Shown: in pieces, positions 10,752 through 20,128 of the stretch
Layout: every line of letters begins with the position of its first letter
Numbering within the stretch: the stretch's first letter is position 1
NCBI GenBank assembly: GCA_916048095.2
Contig: OU696570.1
Location: 8,126,928 to 8,190,927, forward strand
Reading direction: 5' to 3'
Origin: Sacculina carcini
Lineage: Eukaryota; Arthropoda; Thecostraca; Sacculinidae
Length of the DNA stretch: 64,000 nt
The notes under the pieces: model-generated
Told to the model about the DNA's origin: nothing
Database searches by the model: none
The model's input: the letters and a program-made list of their open reading frames with translations, nothing else
Position numbers and translations under genes: made by a program

Positions 10752-11675
10752 TCAGTTTTTCTTTGGTGCCCTTCGCACTCTGGTTGGCGCCCGGGTAGTG
10801 GCGGACACGGCCGCGCCAGTCGCCGGAGATGCCGCCCCAGCCTCGTCGGCTGCGTCAGAAGTAGCTGCAGTCATATTGTACGGCGTCACCAATCCAGACG
10901 AGACGTCATCAGCACCAGTCAGAGGAGCAGCCACAGAGGCAGAGGTATCCGGCACCGTGCGCCACCGTGCACCACCGTCGCTTCCATGCGGCCTTTCTCT
11001 TATAATAAGCCTGGTCCGGCGAAAATAAGCAATTTTGCCTTCGGCTCTTGCCTGATACATTTGTGGCAGTTGGTTTTTTACCTTGGCTTGGGATCCATGG
11101 CAGAGGTCCTCGTTGATATACATCCTGGTACCTTTTAACTTCCCGGCATTTCTGCGCACCAACTCTCTGTCGCCATACTTGGCAAAATGAGCAATGACTG
11201 TACGAGGCTCATTGTTTTTTTTCTGTCCCACACGATTGGCTTGCTCAATTTGAATTTCGGGTAATTCAAGCTTAGTCTCGAGAAATTCTTTTACTTTTTT
11301 GGTAGTTTGCTCCCATGTTTCACCACTTGCCGGTTCTTGCAAGCCACTAATCCGGAGATTGTTTTTGCGGCTCAGGTCGTCCATGTAATCTTGTTTTTCT
11401 TCCAGTTTTCCAAAGTCTTCATTGAGCGTTTCAATTCGATCTTGATATTCTTGTCTTGATTTTTGTTCGTTTTTTCTTGCGCTTTGGAGAATCTGATTTT
11501 CTTTCTTCAGATCATCGATCGTACATTGACTGAACTCCAAGCTCTTTTGGAGTTCGCTGACCTTGTCTTCAAGTCTTTCCATTTTTCTGTACATTTGATC
11601 CATCATCATTTCAGTCATATTTCTGTATGCGTCCTGATGAGTTTTTAGAAGAGCGTTGATCGTTTCCTGGTTCAT
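10752..11675 (-). CDS. LINE-A ORF1: RNA-binding coiled-coil protein (307 aa)
   Basis: The layout resembles L1-type ORF1: a coiled coil at about residues 30-95 (heptads with MERLEDKVSELQKSL), then a DLSRKNNLRISGLQE motif that opens an RRM-like domain (about 100-175), and a C-terminal domain with RMYINEDL. ORF1 proteins of this kind coat the element RNA. Unusually, the last 80 or so residues are rich in Ala, Thr and Ser with a basic end (APTRVRRAPKKN). It lies just upstream of ORF2 on the same strand, and the region around 10790-10980 is clearly more GC-rich than the rest of the element. Confidence 0.85.
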   Translation of the reverse strand: MNQETINALLKTHQDAYRNMTEMMMDQMYRKMERLEDKVSELQKSLEFSQCTIDDLKKENQILQSARKNEQKSRQEYQDRIETLNEDFGKLEEKQDYMDDLSRKNNLRISGLQEPASGETWEQTTKKVKEFLETKLELPEIQIEQANRVGQKKNNEPRTVIAHFAKYGDRELVRRNAGKLKGTRMYINEDLCHGSQAKVKNQLPQMYQARAEGKIAYFRRTRLIIRERPHGSDGGARWRTVPDTSASVAAPLTGADDVSSGLVTPYNMTAATSDAADEAGAASPATGAAVSATTRAPTRVRRAPKKN

Positions 11676-11701
11676 GCCGAGTCAGCTGATAAAGGTCCAA
11701 C

Positions 11702-13351
11702 TTGAGTTTAAGCACAAGGTCAAAGAGCACCAACAACACACGTCCACACTGTCCAAACACCAACACACGTGTCAACACATGTGTGTATTTGTGTGTATGT
11801 TTGCTTTGTATTGTGTGTGTTGTATGCTTGTTTTTTGTTGTGACATTTCGTATGCATGTGTTATGTGTTGTGTTTTTGTGCTCGCATGCGTCGTGCATTA
11901 TGTGTCTATTTGTATGTCTGCTTTGCGTTGTGTGTGTGCGTTCTCACACCGTGGATTTGTCGTTTCTGCTGATGATGTGTGGCGATGTTGAAATGAATCC
12001 CGGTCCTGCTCGACCACAAAAACGATTTTCAAATATACTTTTCGCCAACATCAGGGGCTTGTATAAGAACATCAGAGATTTGACAGCAGCCAGTCGCTCC
12101 AAGGACATCGTTAATTGTGCTGAAACGCTTGTGTCCGATTATCGGGACCAATCTGAGCTCTTGATGCCAGGTTTCAGTAAGCCATTGCTAATCAAACGTG
12201 ACTCAAAAAACAGGCGGCGTGGCATGGCAGTGTACGTACGCAAAAGCTTTTCAGCAACGAGAATTACAGCGCACGACTGCACTTGTCATGAATTTATGCT
12301 GCTGCGTGTCAACACCGCCTTGATGAATTTTTACATCTTTGGAGCCTACCGAAATCCAGACAGTAACGACTCTATCTACGAATGTCTCTTGTCAGCCATG
12401 TCAACAATTCAGGAGAAGGACACCAAGTCAGCATTTGTATTTGTGGGAGACATGAACGCCCATCACCGTGAGTGGCTCTTGTCGACATCTCCTACAGACG
12501 CTCATGGTAGAGCAGCATATGATTTCTGCAACATTTCTGGCTGCTCCCAAATGGTGTCCGGTCCCACACATCAAGCGGGAAACTGTTTGGACTTGGTTAT
12601 GACAGACGTCTCAGATATCGTGAGTGTAAACGTGGAAGCTCCAATAGGAAGTTCAGATCACTCGTCGCTGTCCGTGAAGTTGACATTGAGACAGAAGGTT
12701 TCTCCTTACACGATTTCAAGGCTCGTGCACATGAAGAACAATGTTGACTGGGTGAAGGTGAATGATGAATTGAAAGCAATTAAAGTTTCAAATCTGCAGC
12801 AGAAGGAATGCCCCATCGATGCATTGAACAAATACATTACCGATGTCATCTCAAGGAGAGTGCCTACTAAAAAACTACGTTTTCGCTCTGATGACAAAGC
12901 CTGGTTCACCAACGAATGTCGCAGCGCACGTGAATCCAAGCAGGAGGCTTACCACAAGTGGCTCCAATCACGCTCAGCCGATTCATGGAATGTCTACACT
13001 GAGGCCAGACGGCATGCTGAGCATGTGTATTCAGAAGCGGAAACACGTCACTCAAAGAAACTTGCTGAAAAGCTAACATCTGCCAATGACGCCCACAAAT
13101 GGTGGTCAACGTTGAAATCATCAGTGTTTGGACATGACCTGTCTGTCCCTCCTTTATTTTCAGCCAACGGTGAGCTCAAAATCAACCCAACAGAGAATGC
13201 AGAGCTGCTTATGGATTACTTCAATACCAAGCAATGTCAAGGGTCCATTCCGTCTGACGATTCATCTGTCCTCGCCCCGAAAATCAAAGGCATTGCCTTC
13301 CGATCAAAAGAAGTGGCGAATCTCATGAAATACCTTGATGCCCACGGATGA
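11702..13351 (+). CDS. LINE-B N-terminal part: 2A-like motif and endonuclease
   Basis: This is the first part of a LINE open frame that continues after one in-frame TGA (13349-13351). The 2A-like motif GDVEMNPGP is encoded at 11981-12007. Such D-x-E-x-NPGP motifs cause ribosome skipping and are known from some LINEs. The upstream part is very Cys/Val/Leu-rich and TG-rich in DNA, so the true start may be the in-frame ATG at 11900, which would leave a hydrophobic leader before the motif. The APE-type endonuclease follows: LFANIRGL, a GDMNAHHREW motif, CLDLVMTD and SSDHSSL. LINE-A lies head to head on the other strand. Confidence 0.85.
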   Translation: MSLSTRSKSTNNTRPHCPNTNTRVNTCVYLCVCLLCIVCVVCLFFVVTFRMHVLCVVFLCSHASCIMCLFVCLLCVVCVRSHTVDLSFLLMMCGDVEMNPGPARPQKRFSNILFANIRGLYKNIRDLTAASRSKDIVNCAETLVSDYRDQSELLMPGFSKPLLIKRDSKNRRRGMAVYVRKSFSATRITAHDCTCHEFMLLRVNTALMNFYIFGAYRNPDSNDSIYECLLSAMSTIQEKDTKSAFVFVGDMNAHHREWLLSTSPTDAHGRAAYDFCNISGCSQMVSGPTHQAGNCLDLVMTDVSDIVSVNVEAPIGSSDHSSLSVKLTLRQKVSPYTISRLVHMKNNVDWVKVNDELKAIKVSNLQQKECPIDALNKYITDVISRRVPTKKLRFRSDDKAWFTNECRSARESKQEAYHKWLQSRSADSWNVYTEARRHAEHVYSEAETRHSKKLAEKLTSANDAHKWWSTLKSSVFGHDLSVPPLFSANGELKINPTENAELLMDYFNTKQCQGSIPSDDSSVLAPKIKGIAFRSKEVANLMKYLDAHG

Positions 13352-13354
13352 ACT

Positions 13355-14803
13355 ATGAATATGCTTCCGCTATTTTTCAAGAACACGGCAGATACTCTAG
13401 CTCCGAAGCTCAGTGCTCTTTTCAGGCGCTTGATGAAGACTGGTTCGTTTCCATCATGTTGGCGGGTTGCGAATATCACGCCCATACCAAAACGAACCAA
13501 TTCAGCTGATGCTGCAAACTACCGGCCAATATCAATTACGCCGATTCTGTCCAAAATATTCGAGCACTTGATATCTTCCAGACTGTCCAAGTACCTGGAG
13601 AGCAACAATATGCTGTCGGAAAACCAATTTGCATACCGCAAAAAACTCAGCACGACTGACGCTCTGCTTACTATCACGCATGAGCTCCAGCAAGTGCTAG
13701 ACAAAGGCAGTGAAGCCTGGATTGTGCAGTTGGATTTCTCGGCAGCATTTGACCGTGTGAGCCACCAGGGCTTGTTGCAAAAACTGAGAAACATTGGAGT
13801 CGGCGGCCGTTTGCTAAGTGTTTTGCATCAATTTCTATCCAATCGCGTACAACGTGTTACCATCGATGGAGCATACAGTGGCTGGCAGAGCATTGTATCC
13901 GGTGTCCCGCAGGGAAGTGTGTTGGGTCCTATTTTGTTCAACATTTACACCGCTGACCTGTACACAACCACACGCAACCCTGTATATGGATATGCTGATG
14001 ATATCACCTTGATGGCTGTAATTTCATCTCCTTCGGACAGACCACATGTGCGTCAAACGGTCAACGACGATCTCAGCAGCGTCCTGAAGTGGTGTGAGAG
14101 GTGGAATATGATGCTGAACACTTCGAAATCTAAATGCTTGTTAGTTTCTAGGTCACGTACCGTTCAGCCTTCTCATGGAGCTATCCTCATAAATGACGCC
14201 CAACTCAGCGTGTGTGATGAGCTCAAAATATTGGGAGTACATGTAGACTCAAAGCTGACGTTTGAGAGTCACATTCGGAAGCTACTTTGTTCGGCATCGC
14301 GGAAACTGGGAATTATAAGGAAGGCATATCGGATGTTCGGTAGCAGCACAATCTCAAAAAGTTGTGTTCGCTGTTTCATTTTGCCAATTTTGGAGTACTG
14401 CGCCCCCGTGTGGTCTTCTGCTGCGGATTGTCACCTCAATCTCATCAACAGAGTTGTTAGAACTTGGAAGTTTCTCTGTGGTGACTTGGTTCTTGGTGAT
14501 GTTTGCCATCGTCGAAAGGTCAGCAGCGTGTGCATGCTGTACAAAATCAAGCATAACGACCATCATCCGATGAGCAAGTCAATTCCTGATGATTTCGTGG
14601 CAGCAAGAAGCACACGGTTTACATCCAAACAGCATTCCCAGTGCATGGCTCCAATTCGTTGTCGTACAAAACAATTCCAACGTTGCTTTCTTCCGGCCAC
14701 TGTGTCTACTTGGAACACGTTGAAGGAGGAGGCTTTCTCGCAGAACAATTTGAACAAATTCAAGGCCAAAGTAAATGAAATGCTACTGAAAGAGCGGAAT
14801 TGA
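13355..14803 (+). CDS. LINE-B C-terminal part: reverse transcriptase (482 aa)
   Basis: It is in the same frame as the upstream part and separated only by the TGA and one codon. Reverse-transcriptase motifs in order: NYRPISITPILSKIFE (about 55-70), FAYRKKLST (about 92), LDFSAAFDRVSH (126-137), GVPQGSVLGP (183-192) and the catalytic YADD (213-216). The C-terminal part has ILGVHVDSKLTFESH and LEYCAPVWSS, then a region typical of Jockey/CR1-group LINEs. The frame ends with KERN at 14803. The stop between the halves means this copy cannot make a full protein without readthrough. Confidence 0.9.
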   Translation: MNMLPLFFKNTADTLAPKLSALFRRLMKTGSFPSCWRVANITPIPKRTNSADAANYRPISITPILSKIFEHLISSRLSKYLESNNMLSENQFAYRKKLSTTDALLTITHELQQVLDKGSEAWIVQLDFSAAFDRVSHQGLLQKLRNIGVGGRLLSVLHQFLSNRVQRVTIDGAYSGWQSIVSGVPQGSVLGPILFNIYTADLYTTTRNPVYGYADDITLMAVISSPSDRPHVRQTVNDDLSSVLKWCERWNMMLNTSKSKCLLVSRSRTVQPSHGAILINDAQLSVCDELKILGVHVDSKLTFESHIRKLLCSASRKLGIIRKAYRMFGSSTISKSCVRCFILPILEYCAPVWSSAADCHLNLINRVVRTWKFLCGDLVLGDVCHRRKVSSVCMLYKIKHNDHHPMSKSIPDDFVAARSTRFTSKQHSQCMAPIRCRTKQFQRCFLPATVSTWNTLKEEAFSQNNLNKFKAKVNEMLLKERN

Positions 14804-14984
14804 CTGTTGAGTCTTATTAATTGTATATTTATTCATATTTATTGTTATTTATTCATGCTTATTGTTATTTATTTTCTATTAATTTATATTTATTCCTATT
14901 TTACTCTCTATTTATTACTATTTATCTTTGGTTGTTGTTATTTATTAAATTATACTTTTACTCAGTGTTGGCTGTTGTTGTTTA

Positions 14985-15245
14985 TTGAATCATATTTATT
15001 GTTGTTGCTGTTTATTGAGTCATATTTATTTTTGTTGTTTATTGAATCATATTTATTGTTGCTGCTGTTTATTGAATCATATTTATTGTTGGTGTTGTTT
15101 ATTGAATCATATTTATTGTTGTTGCTGTTTATTGAATCATATTTATTGGTGTTATTGTTTATTGAATCATATTTATTTGTGTTGTTGTTACTTATTGAAT
15201 CATATTTATATTTATTGTTGGATGTTTCTTATTGAATCATATGTA
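14985..15245 (+). repeat. variable tandem repeat in LINE-B 3' UTR
   Basis: About eight copies of a 27-33 base unit (TTTATTGAATCATATTTATT plus a GTTGTTGCTG-type linker). The same array is longer in the second LINE-B copy (43850-44300). It creates Leu/Ile-rich open frames that are artefacts. Confidence 0.92.
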
Positions 15246-15689
15246 TTGTTCTTGATTGTTATTTATTACTTATTTATTAATATTTATTCTTATTTATTGA
15301 TGGCTGTTATTTACTGAATCACATATTTATTGTTGATTGTTATTATTTATTGAGGAACGTGGGCGGAGTGACATTATGGATTGTTATCGGATGATGGTTT
15401 ATTATTATTATTTTTTTTTTTCTTTCCAACTCTCTTTCTAGACTTTTTTCTCTTCGAACTATCTTTCTCTCTGAATCTTTTGGGCGCTTCCGGTACATGG
15501 GGCCACCTTAGGGTGGTAATAGTGCTTGCACTCTTCCCATGCTACTGGATTTGCCTGTAATTAATAATAATAATAATAATAATAATGTCACCGTCACCGA
15601 TGTTTCATACCATAAGACAACTGGGAAAACCTGTGGTAGAGTTTTTGTATTTCACTTGGGTTTTACTTGTACTTACATTAACTTAGCTC

Positions 15690-15830
15690 GTTTATCTCAA
15701 ACTATCTCTATGTTTTCGGGCGTTTCTGGTATATGGGGCCACCGCATGGTGGTAATAGTGCTTGTACTGATCCCATTTAACTGGATTCGCTTGTGATAAT
15801 TCATCACTGATTAATAATAATACTAATAGT
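15690..15830 (+). mobile_element. second, older LINE-B-like 3' terminus
   Basis: It repeats the LINE-B 3' end (GGGCGTTTCTGGTATATGGGG, then a CCACC-GCAT-GGTGG hairpin at 15739-15752, GGTAATAGTGCTTG and a TAA-rich tail) with many differences. The hairpin loop differs but the stem is kept. It is a fragment directly downstream of LINE-B. Confidence 0.7.
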
Positions 15831-16574
15831 AAAATATGTACAATAAATCATCAATATAGGCAAAGTTAGGCATTTATTAAATCGGAAATAAATGTGAATA
15901 TTAATAAAATACTTTTATAACACATAATAGCCAATGTTTTTACACATAACATACTTGAAAAGTGAAAAAATATTTCAACGTCTACAGGGGCAATTTGAAC
16001 ATATAGTGTGGAAGAATATCTGTATCTGAATGAAGTACAGGTTCAACGTTGTGTCCTTCGGTGACCTGATATTTTTATAGTTGCATATAATCTGTATTTT
16101 CCTTGATTACACTTCTGTGTTTTGCCTATTAAGCATATTGTGATTACACCGCCTTCGATGTAATTACGGAATCGTTCCTTACAAACGATGTATTGCACAG
16201 CGATGGATGTCAGTAACCAATAGTACAAAACAAGAGAATGATGATGAGTATAAATCACTCAGGAAGCAACAAAGAGCACACCTGCACAACGTCAAACACC
16301 TGTACAACTGTAGTGTTTCAACGTGTACGTTTGCTCTTGCGTTGCTCTTAGTCTCACCACCACCAAACCAACCAACCACTACATAAACGTCAAACAACAA
16401 CGTTATTCGACTTACGATCGTCAGTTATACGCCGCATATTTCATTTCATTTATTGCGACACTCATCCACTACGTGGTTTTTAGAAGCATCTTACAACATA
16501 GATATATATAACAATCACTACACGACAAATTATCACAGGAGCCCCGGTCGCGTGCGCACTCCAGCGCCGCGCGC

Positions 16575-16702
16575 GGTAGACTGAAGTGACTGAAGTGGAA
16601 GCGGTAGAGTGAAGTGACTGAAGTGGTAGACTGAAGTGGAAGCGGTAGACTGAAGTGGAAGCGGTAGACTGAAGTGACATATGCAGTAGACTGAAGTGCA
16701 TA
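16575..16702. repeat. minisatellite
   Basis: Several imperfect copies of GTAGACTGAAGTGGAAGCG and shorter variants. Confidence 0.9.
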
Positions 16703-16734
16703 TGAAGCTGTATTACATTTCAAGCTTATAATTG

Positions 16735-17690
16735 AAGGACGCCAAGTGGTTCTATTTTCAGATCACAAACCTTTTGTTGCCGCTTTTCAGAGTCAATTTC
16801 CTGCAAAAACTGATCGTCAACAACGGCATTTATCTGTGATATCAGAAGACGTTTCATCTGTTAAGTATGTGTGTGGTGCTGAAAATATTGTATCTGATCA
16901 TTTAAACCGTTCTGTAAATTAAGTTTGTGTGGATGTTTTTTTATTTGAATGCTATTGCAGAACTGCAACAAAATGATAGCGAGAAGGATACGTTAATTGA
17001 TCGATTAAAACTATTTCTGAACGACAAAACCTCATTTCTCTGTGATATTTCCACATCAGCACCTCGTCCTTTTGTTCCAGAATCTGCTTTTTTCTATATT
17101 GCAGTCACTGCATATTTGGTCACATCCTGGAATTAACGGTTCTCTCAAACTAATTAAAGAGAAGTTTTCTTGGCCCGGAATGGATCGCGATGTTCGAACA
17201 TGGGTACGAGAATGTTTGAGATGTCAACAACATAATATAAATCGTCATACAAAAGCTCCTGTGATACCGATTTATCATGCTACTGGTCGTTTTGAACGCG
17301 TACATATCAATACCATTGGTCCATTTCCACCGGCGCGAACATCTGGTAATGCTTCTCCTACTCCATATAGTTATGTATTTACTTGCATTGATAGAGATAC
17401 GAGGTTGCTGTTGCTGGATTGCAACTCAATTGCTGGATATCGCTGTTTGGAGTGCCTCTGTATGTTCACACAGATGCGGAGCTCAATTCGAGTCTCATAT
17501 TTTAAAAGAAATGAGTCAACTGATCGATTTTCATCGTTTAAGAACTACAAGCTACCACTCACAATGGAATCGTTGAGCGTCTTCATCGTACATTGAAAAC
17601 ATCACTCAAAGCTAGAGGACAGGCATGCCTCGACTCCATAGCAATTGTTTTGCTTGGTCTTCGCTGTATGCCATTTGAGTAAATGGTTCC
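16735..17690 (+). pseudogene. Ty3/Gypsy pol fragment: RNase H end and integrase
   Basis: The plus strand encodes the end of an RNase H domain (LFSDHKPFVAAF, then DRQQRHLSVISE), followed by an integrase zinc-binding region (SHPGINGSLKLIKEKFSWPG, then CLRCQQ) and the start of the catalytic core (FERVHINTIGPFPPARTS). Frames shift several times. Motifs closely parallel those of the Gypsy element at 45.5-50.7 kb. There are no LTRs. It meets a reverse-transcriptase fragment on the opposite strand near 17690. Confidence 0.8.
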
Positions 17691-18250
17691 ATTTATCCCA
17701 GTTTATGTCCATGTGTTGATTAGGCATACTGTTAAATACCTTTTTTAGAAGCGACACATGACTGTTTTTGGTCTTCAGTTGCCAACAAAATATCGTACAT
17801 ATATACGAATACATCATACAGGTATCTAAATATACAATCCATGTATCTTTGAAAGGATGTTGGGCATTTCTTAATCCAAATGACAACTTTAAATATCCAT
17901 ACAAATATAACGGAGTTGTAATGACTGTTTTCGCGTATATGCTTTCTTGAGCGATCTTTATGTGATGATAAGCTCTGTGAATTTCAATTTTACTGAAATA
18001 TTTTTCCCATATACCTTATTGGCAAAATTTGTTATATGTGGAAGAGGATATCGGTCTGGTTTTGTTAAAACATTTAGTGACCGGTAATCTCCGCATAGCC
18101 TATATGAACCTGACTTTTTGGCATTAATGTATGAGTGAAGCCCACGATGAATTTGATGGTCGGATAATACATTTTTCTAACAATGATTGAATTTCTGATT
18201 TGAGAACAGTCAATTTTGTACCAGACAACTGCACATTAGGCCATCACCAC
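17690..18250 (-). pseudogene. Ty3/Gypsy reverse-transcriptase fragment
   Basis: The minus strand encodes, with frameshifts, a linker like [13 protein letters not shown], then degraded RT pieces and the LSFGLRNAQHPF motif (RT domain with LPFGLRNA). The catalytic YxDD is mutated or out of frame. It is a different piece from the integrase fragment next to it. Confidence 0.7.
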
Positions 18251-19121
18251 ACCAACTGATTCGCAATTACACAGCCGACCATTGACCTTCTCAAATATCA
18301 ACACAAGTACACACTTAAACAAAAGACTGACCTATCACACACACATGCACACACATATATCCGTATACATATGCACACCAAAACCATGCACACACCATCC
18401 ACTGGCTTCCAATTTCATCACGCATTTAAACGATTTTTATCCATGTTGTGTATAGCTTAGTTCCTCTCTGTCTCCAATGACTTCAGTTTCGCTAATGATC
18501 GACTCACGTGGGTCAATTAATGTACAAAGCTCGCGCAGAAAACCCAGCAACATGACTGGCAGTTCAGGCTATCTTTTATAGTTAAACAAGCGCCTCTGGC
18601 TTGACAAATTAGACGATTGAATGTGTATGTACTCAATAAATGATTGACTGACTGCGCTCAATGTGTGTGTACACAATACACGTACAGATAACTACAACGT
18701 TGAATTCAGCAACAGTGCAGTCATACATTAGCTATCGTCACTAATTTTTTACTCAATTTGATCTTTTCATTCCGTTTTAGGACTGCCGTCAAGCACACAA
18801 ACCCGCCCGTACATACACACTTGAAGCGTTCCGGTGGTAAGCGTCAATGCAGATTAGCCATATGTGTCGCATAAAACCCTATATTGGCCAATTGAACTTG
18901 GAATTAAGCACTGCGTTGCCACATCTGGTTACCTTTTGTCTGCACACATTATATTGATATTCACTACAATAATTTATATAATTAATTTTTCTTAGGTCAA
19001 AATGTGCCGTAATTCCGTACCCGTATATCTTGATATATTTACTAGCGGTATTTTTTCTTATTTCTATCTTTTATTTTTGCGTTGTGTGTCCGTATGTGTG
19101 TATATGAGTGTGTGTTTTGTG

Positions 19122-19124
<3 letters not shown>

Positions 19125-19207
<83 letters not shown>
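19125..19207. repeat. (TA)n microsatellite
   Basis: About 83 bases of TA repeat. Confidence 0.97.
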
Positions 19208-19211
<4 letters not shown>

Positions 19212-19361
19212 CGTGTGGGTATTTTGTCTGAATGTTCTTTTTCTTTAAGTGTGTCTTATCTATTTGTTATTATTTTTGCTTCAAGATTTGTTCTTCTAGC
19301 GTGTGTTATAATGTGCGCTAAACAAATATATGTCAATGTCAAAATAGGCAATAGTTATGAA

Positions 19362-20128
19362 CAGTGTTTGAAAAAAACGTTTTTTTCAAAAAACAAAAAC
19401 AATGTTTTTTTAGAAAAACAAAACAAAAAAACATTGTTTTTTATTTGGTTTTTTACACTTTGCACACACAAATCAAAAAAGGATTGTACCATGCTATTTA
19501 GTATATAGTTAAACATATTTTAGTACCACTTATCGAGAGTTTTTTTTAATATTTAAAAAATAGAAAAATGTACACACAGGATCTTGAATTTCACCTTGTG
19601 GCATCTATAGGCAACGTAAGTTTTAAACCGCTTCCAATTGCGAAAACAGTCGATTTTAAACAACCACTTATGTTTGCAAATTCCAAATCAAAATACCCAG
19701 TGGCCTTAATTATGAAAACCTAGTGACTAAAAATCGTTTTGTCCATGGAAGTTAATTCATGTTTATTTTCAGAGTAAACACAGTTTTGTTTAACTCAGAG
19801 GTTTCTAAAAGTGGTGTTTTTCATAGAAACTCAAATGTGTTGTCGTAAAAAATTAGGATTTCTCATAAATACCACCTACAATGTTTCCCTAGCAAAAACC
19901 AAAAATGTTAATAAAAATGTTTCCCATATCGTTCAAACCCTTAAAATCATGTCAAAAAGTAATATTTATGAAGATTTAAAACTGCATTAACGAATTCATT
20001 TACTAATTCTGAAAATATTTGATCAATCCTATATGAGAAAAATAATTTCTGCCAAAAAAACTAATTTAAAAAAACATGGTTTAAAAAAACACTGGGTTTA
20101 AACCATGGTTTTAACCAAACAAACCCTG
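19362..20128. mobile_element. hAT-type non-autonomous DNA transposon (MITE), 767 bp
   Basis: Perfect 8-bp direct repeats GTTATGAA flank it (19354-19361 and 20129-20136). The ends are related inverted repeats: CAGTGTTTGAAAAAAACG at the left, and CAGGGTTTGTTTGGTTAA when the right end is read inward. An 8-bp target duplication with CAG-type ends is the mark of the hAT superfamily. The inside is AT-rich without a transposase frame. It lies in the 15-kb SURF1 intron. Confidence 0.85.

Larger units (their letters stand above)
7394..11690 (-). mobile_element. LINE-A, nearly full-length non-LTR retrotransposon
   Basis: Two long intact open frames lie on the minus strand (ORF1 at 10752-11675, ORF2 at 7708-10674), followed by a 3' untranslated region, a polyadenylation signal and a 20-base poly(A) tail (T-run at 7394-7413 on the plus strand). 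The two-ORF plan, APE-type endonuclease and reverse transcriptase place it among LINEs; the L1-like ORF1 and ORF2 motifs suggest a Jockey/CR1-group element. The 5' end is not resolved: only about 15-20 bases separate the ORF1 start from sequence read as LINE-B on the other strand. Open frames without stops suggest a recent insertion. Confidence 0.85.
11900..15590 (+). mobile_element. LINE-B, nearly full-length non-LTR retrotransposon
   Basis: It carries an endonuclease and reverse transcriptase in one reading frame (interrupted by one TGA), a 3' untranslated region with a variable tandem repeat, a terminal hairpin (15503-15516, CCACC/GGTGG) and a TAA-repeat tail (15563-15586). A 5'-truncated second copy lies at 42884-44600. 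The 5' boundary is uncertain because of the TG-rich leader. Confidence 0.85.

Noticed and set aside
14807-15317. Open frames with repeated LLLLFIESYL or similar residues (also 43698-44304)
   Set aside because: They are translations of the LINE-B 3' UTR tandem repeat, open in more than one frame; not proteins.
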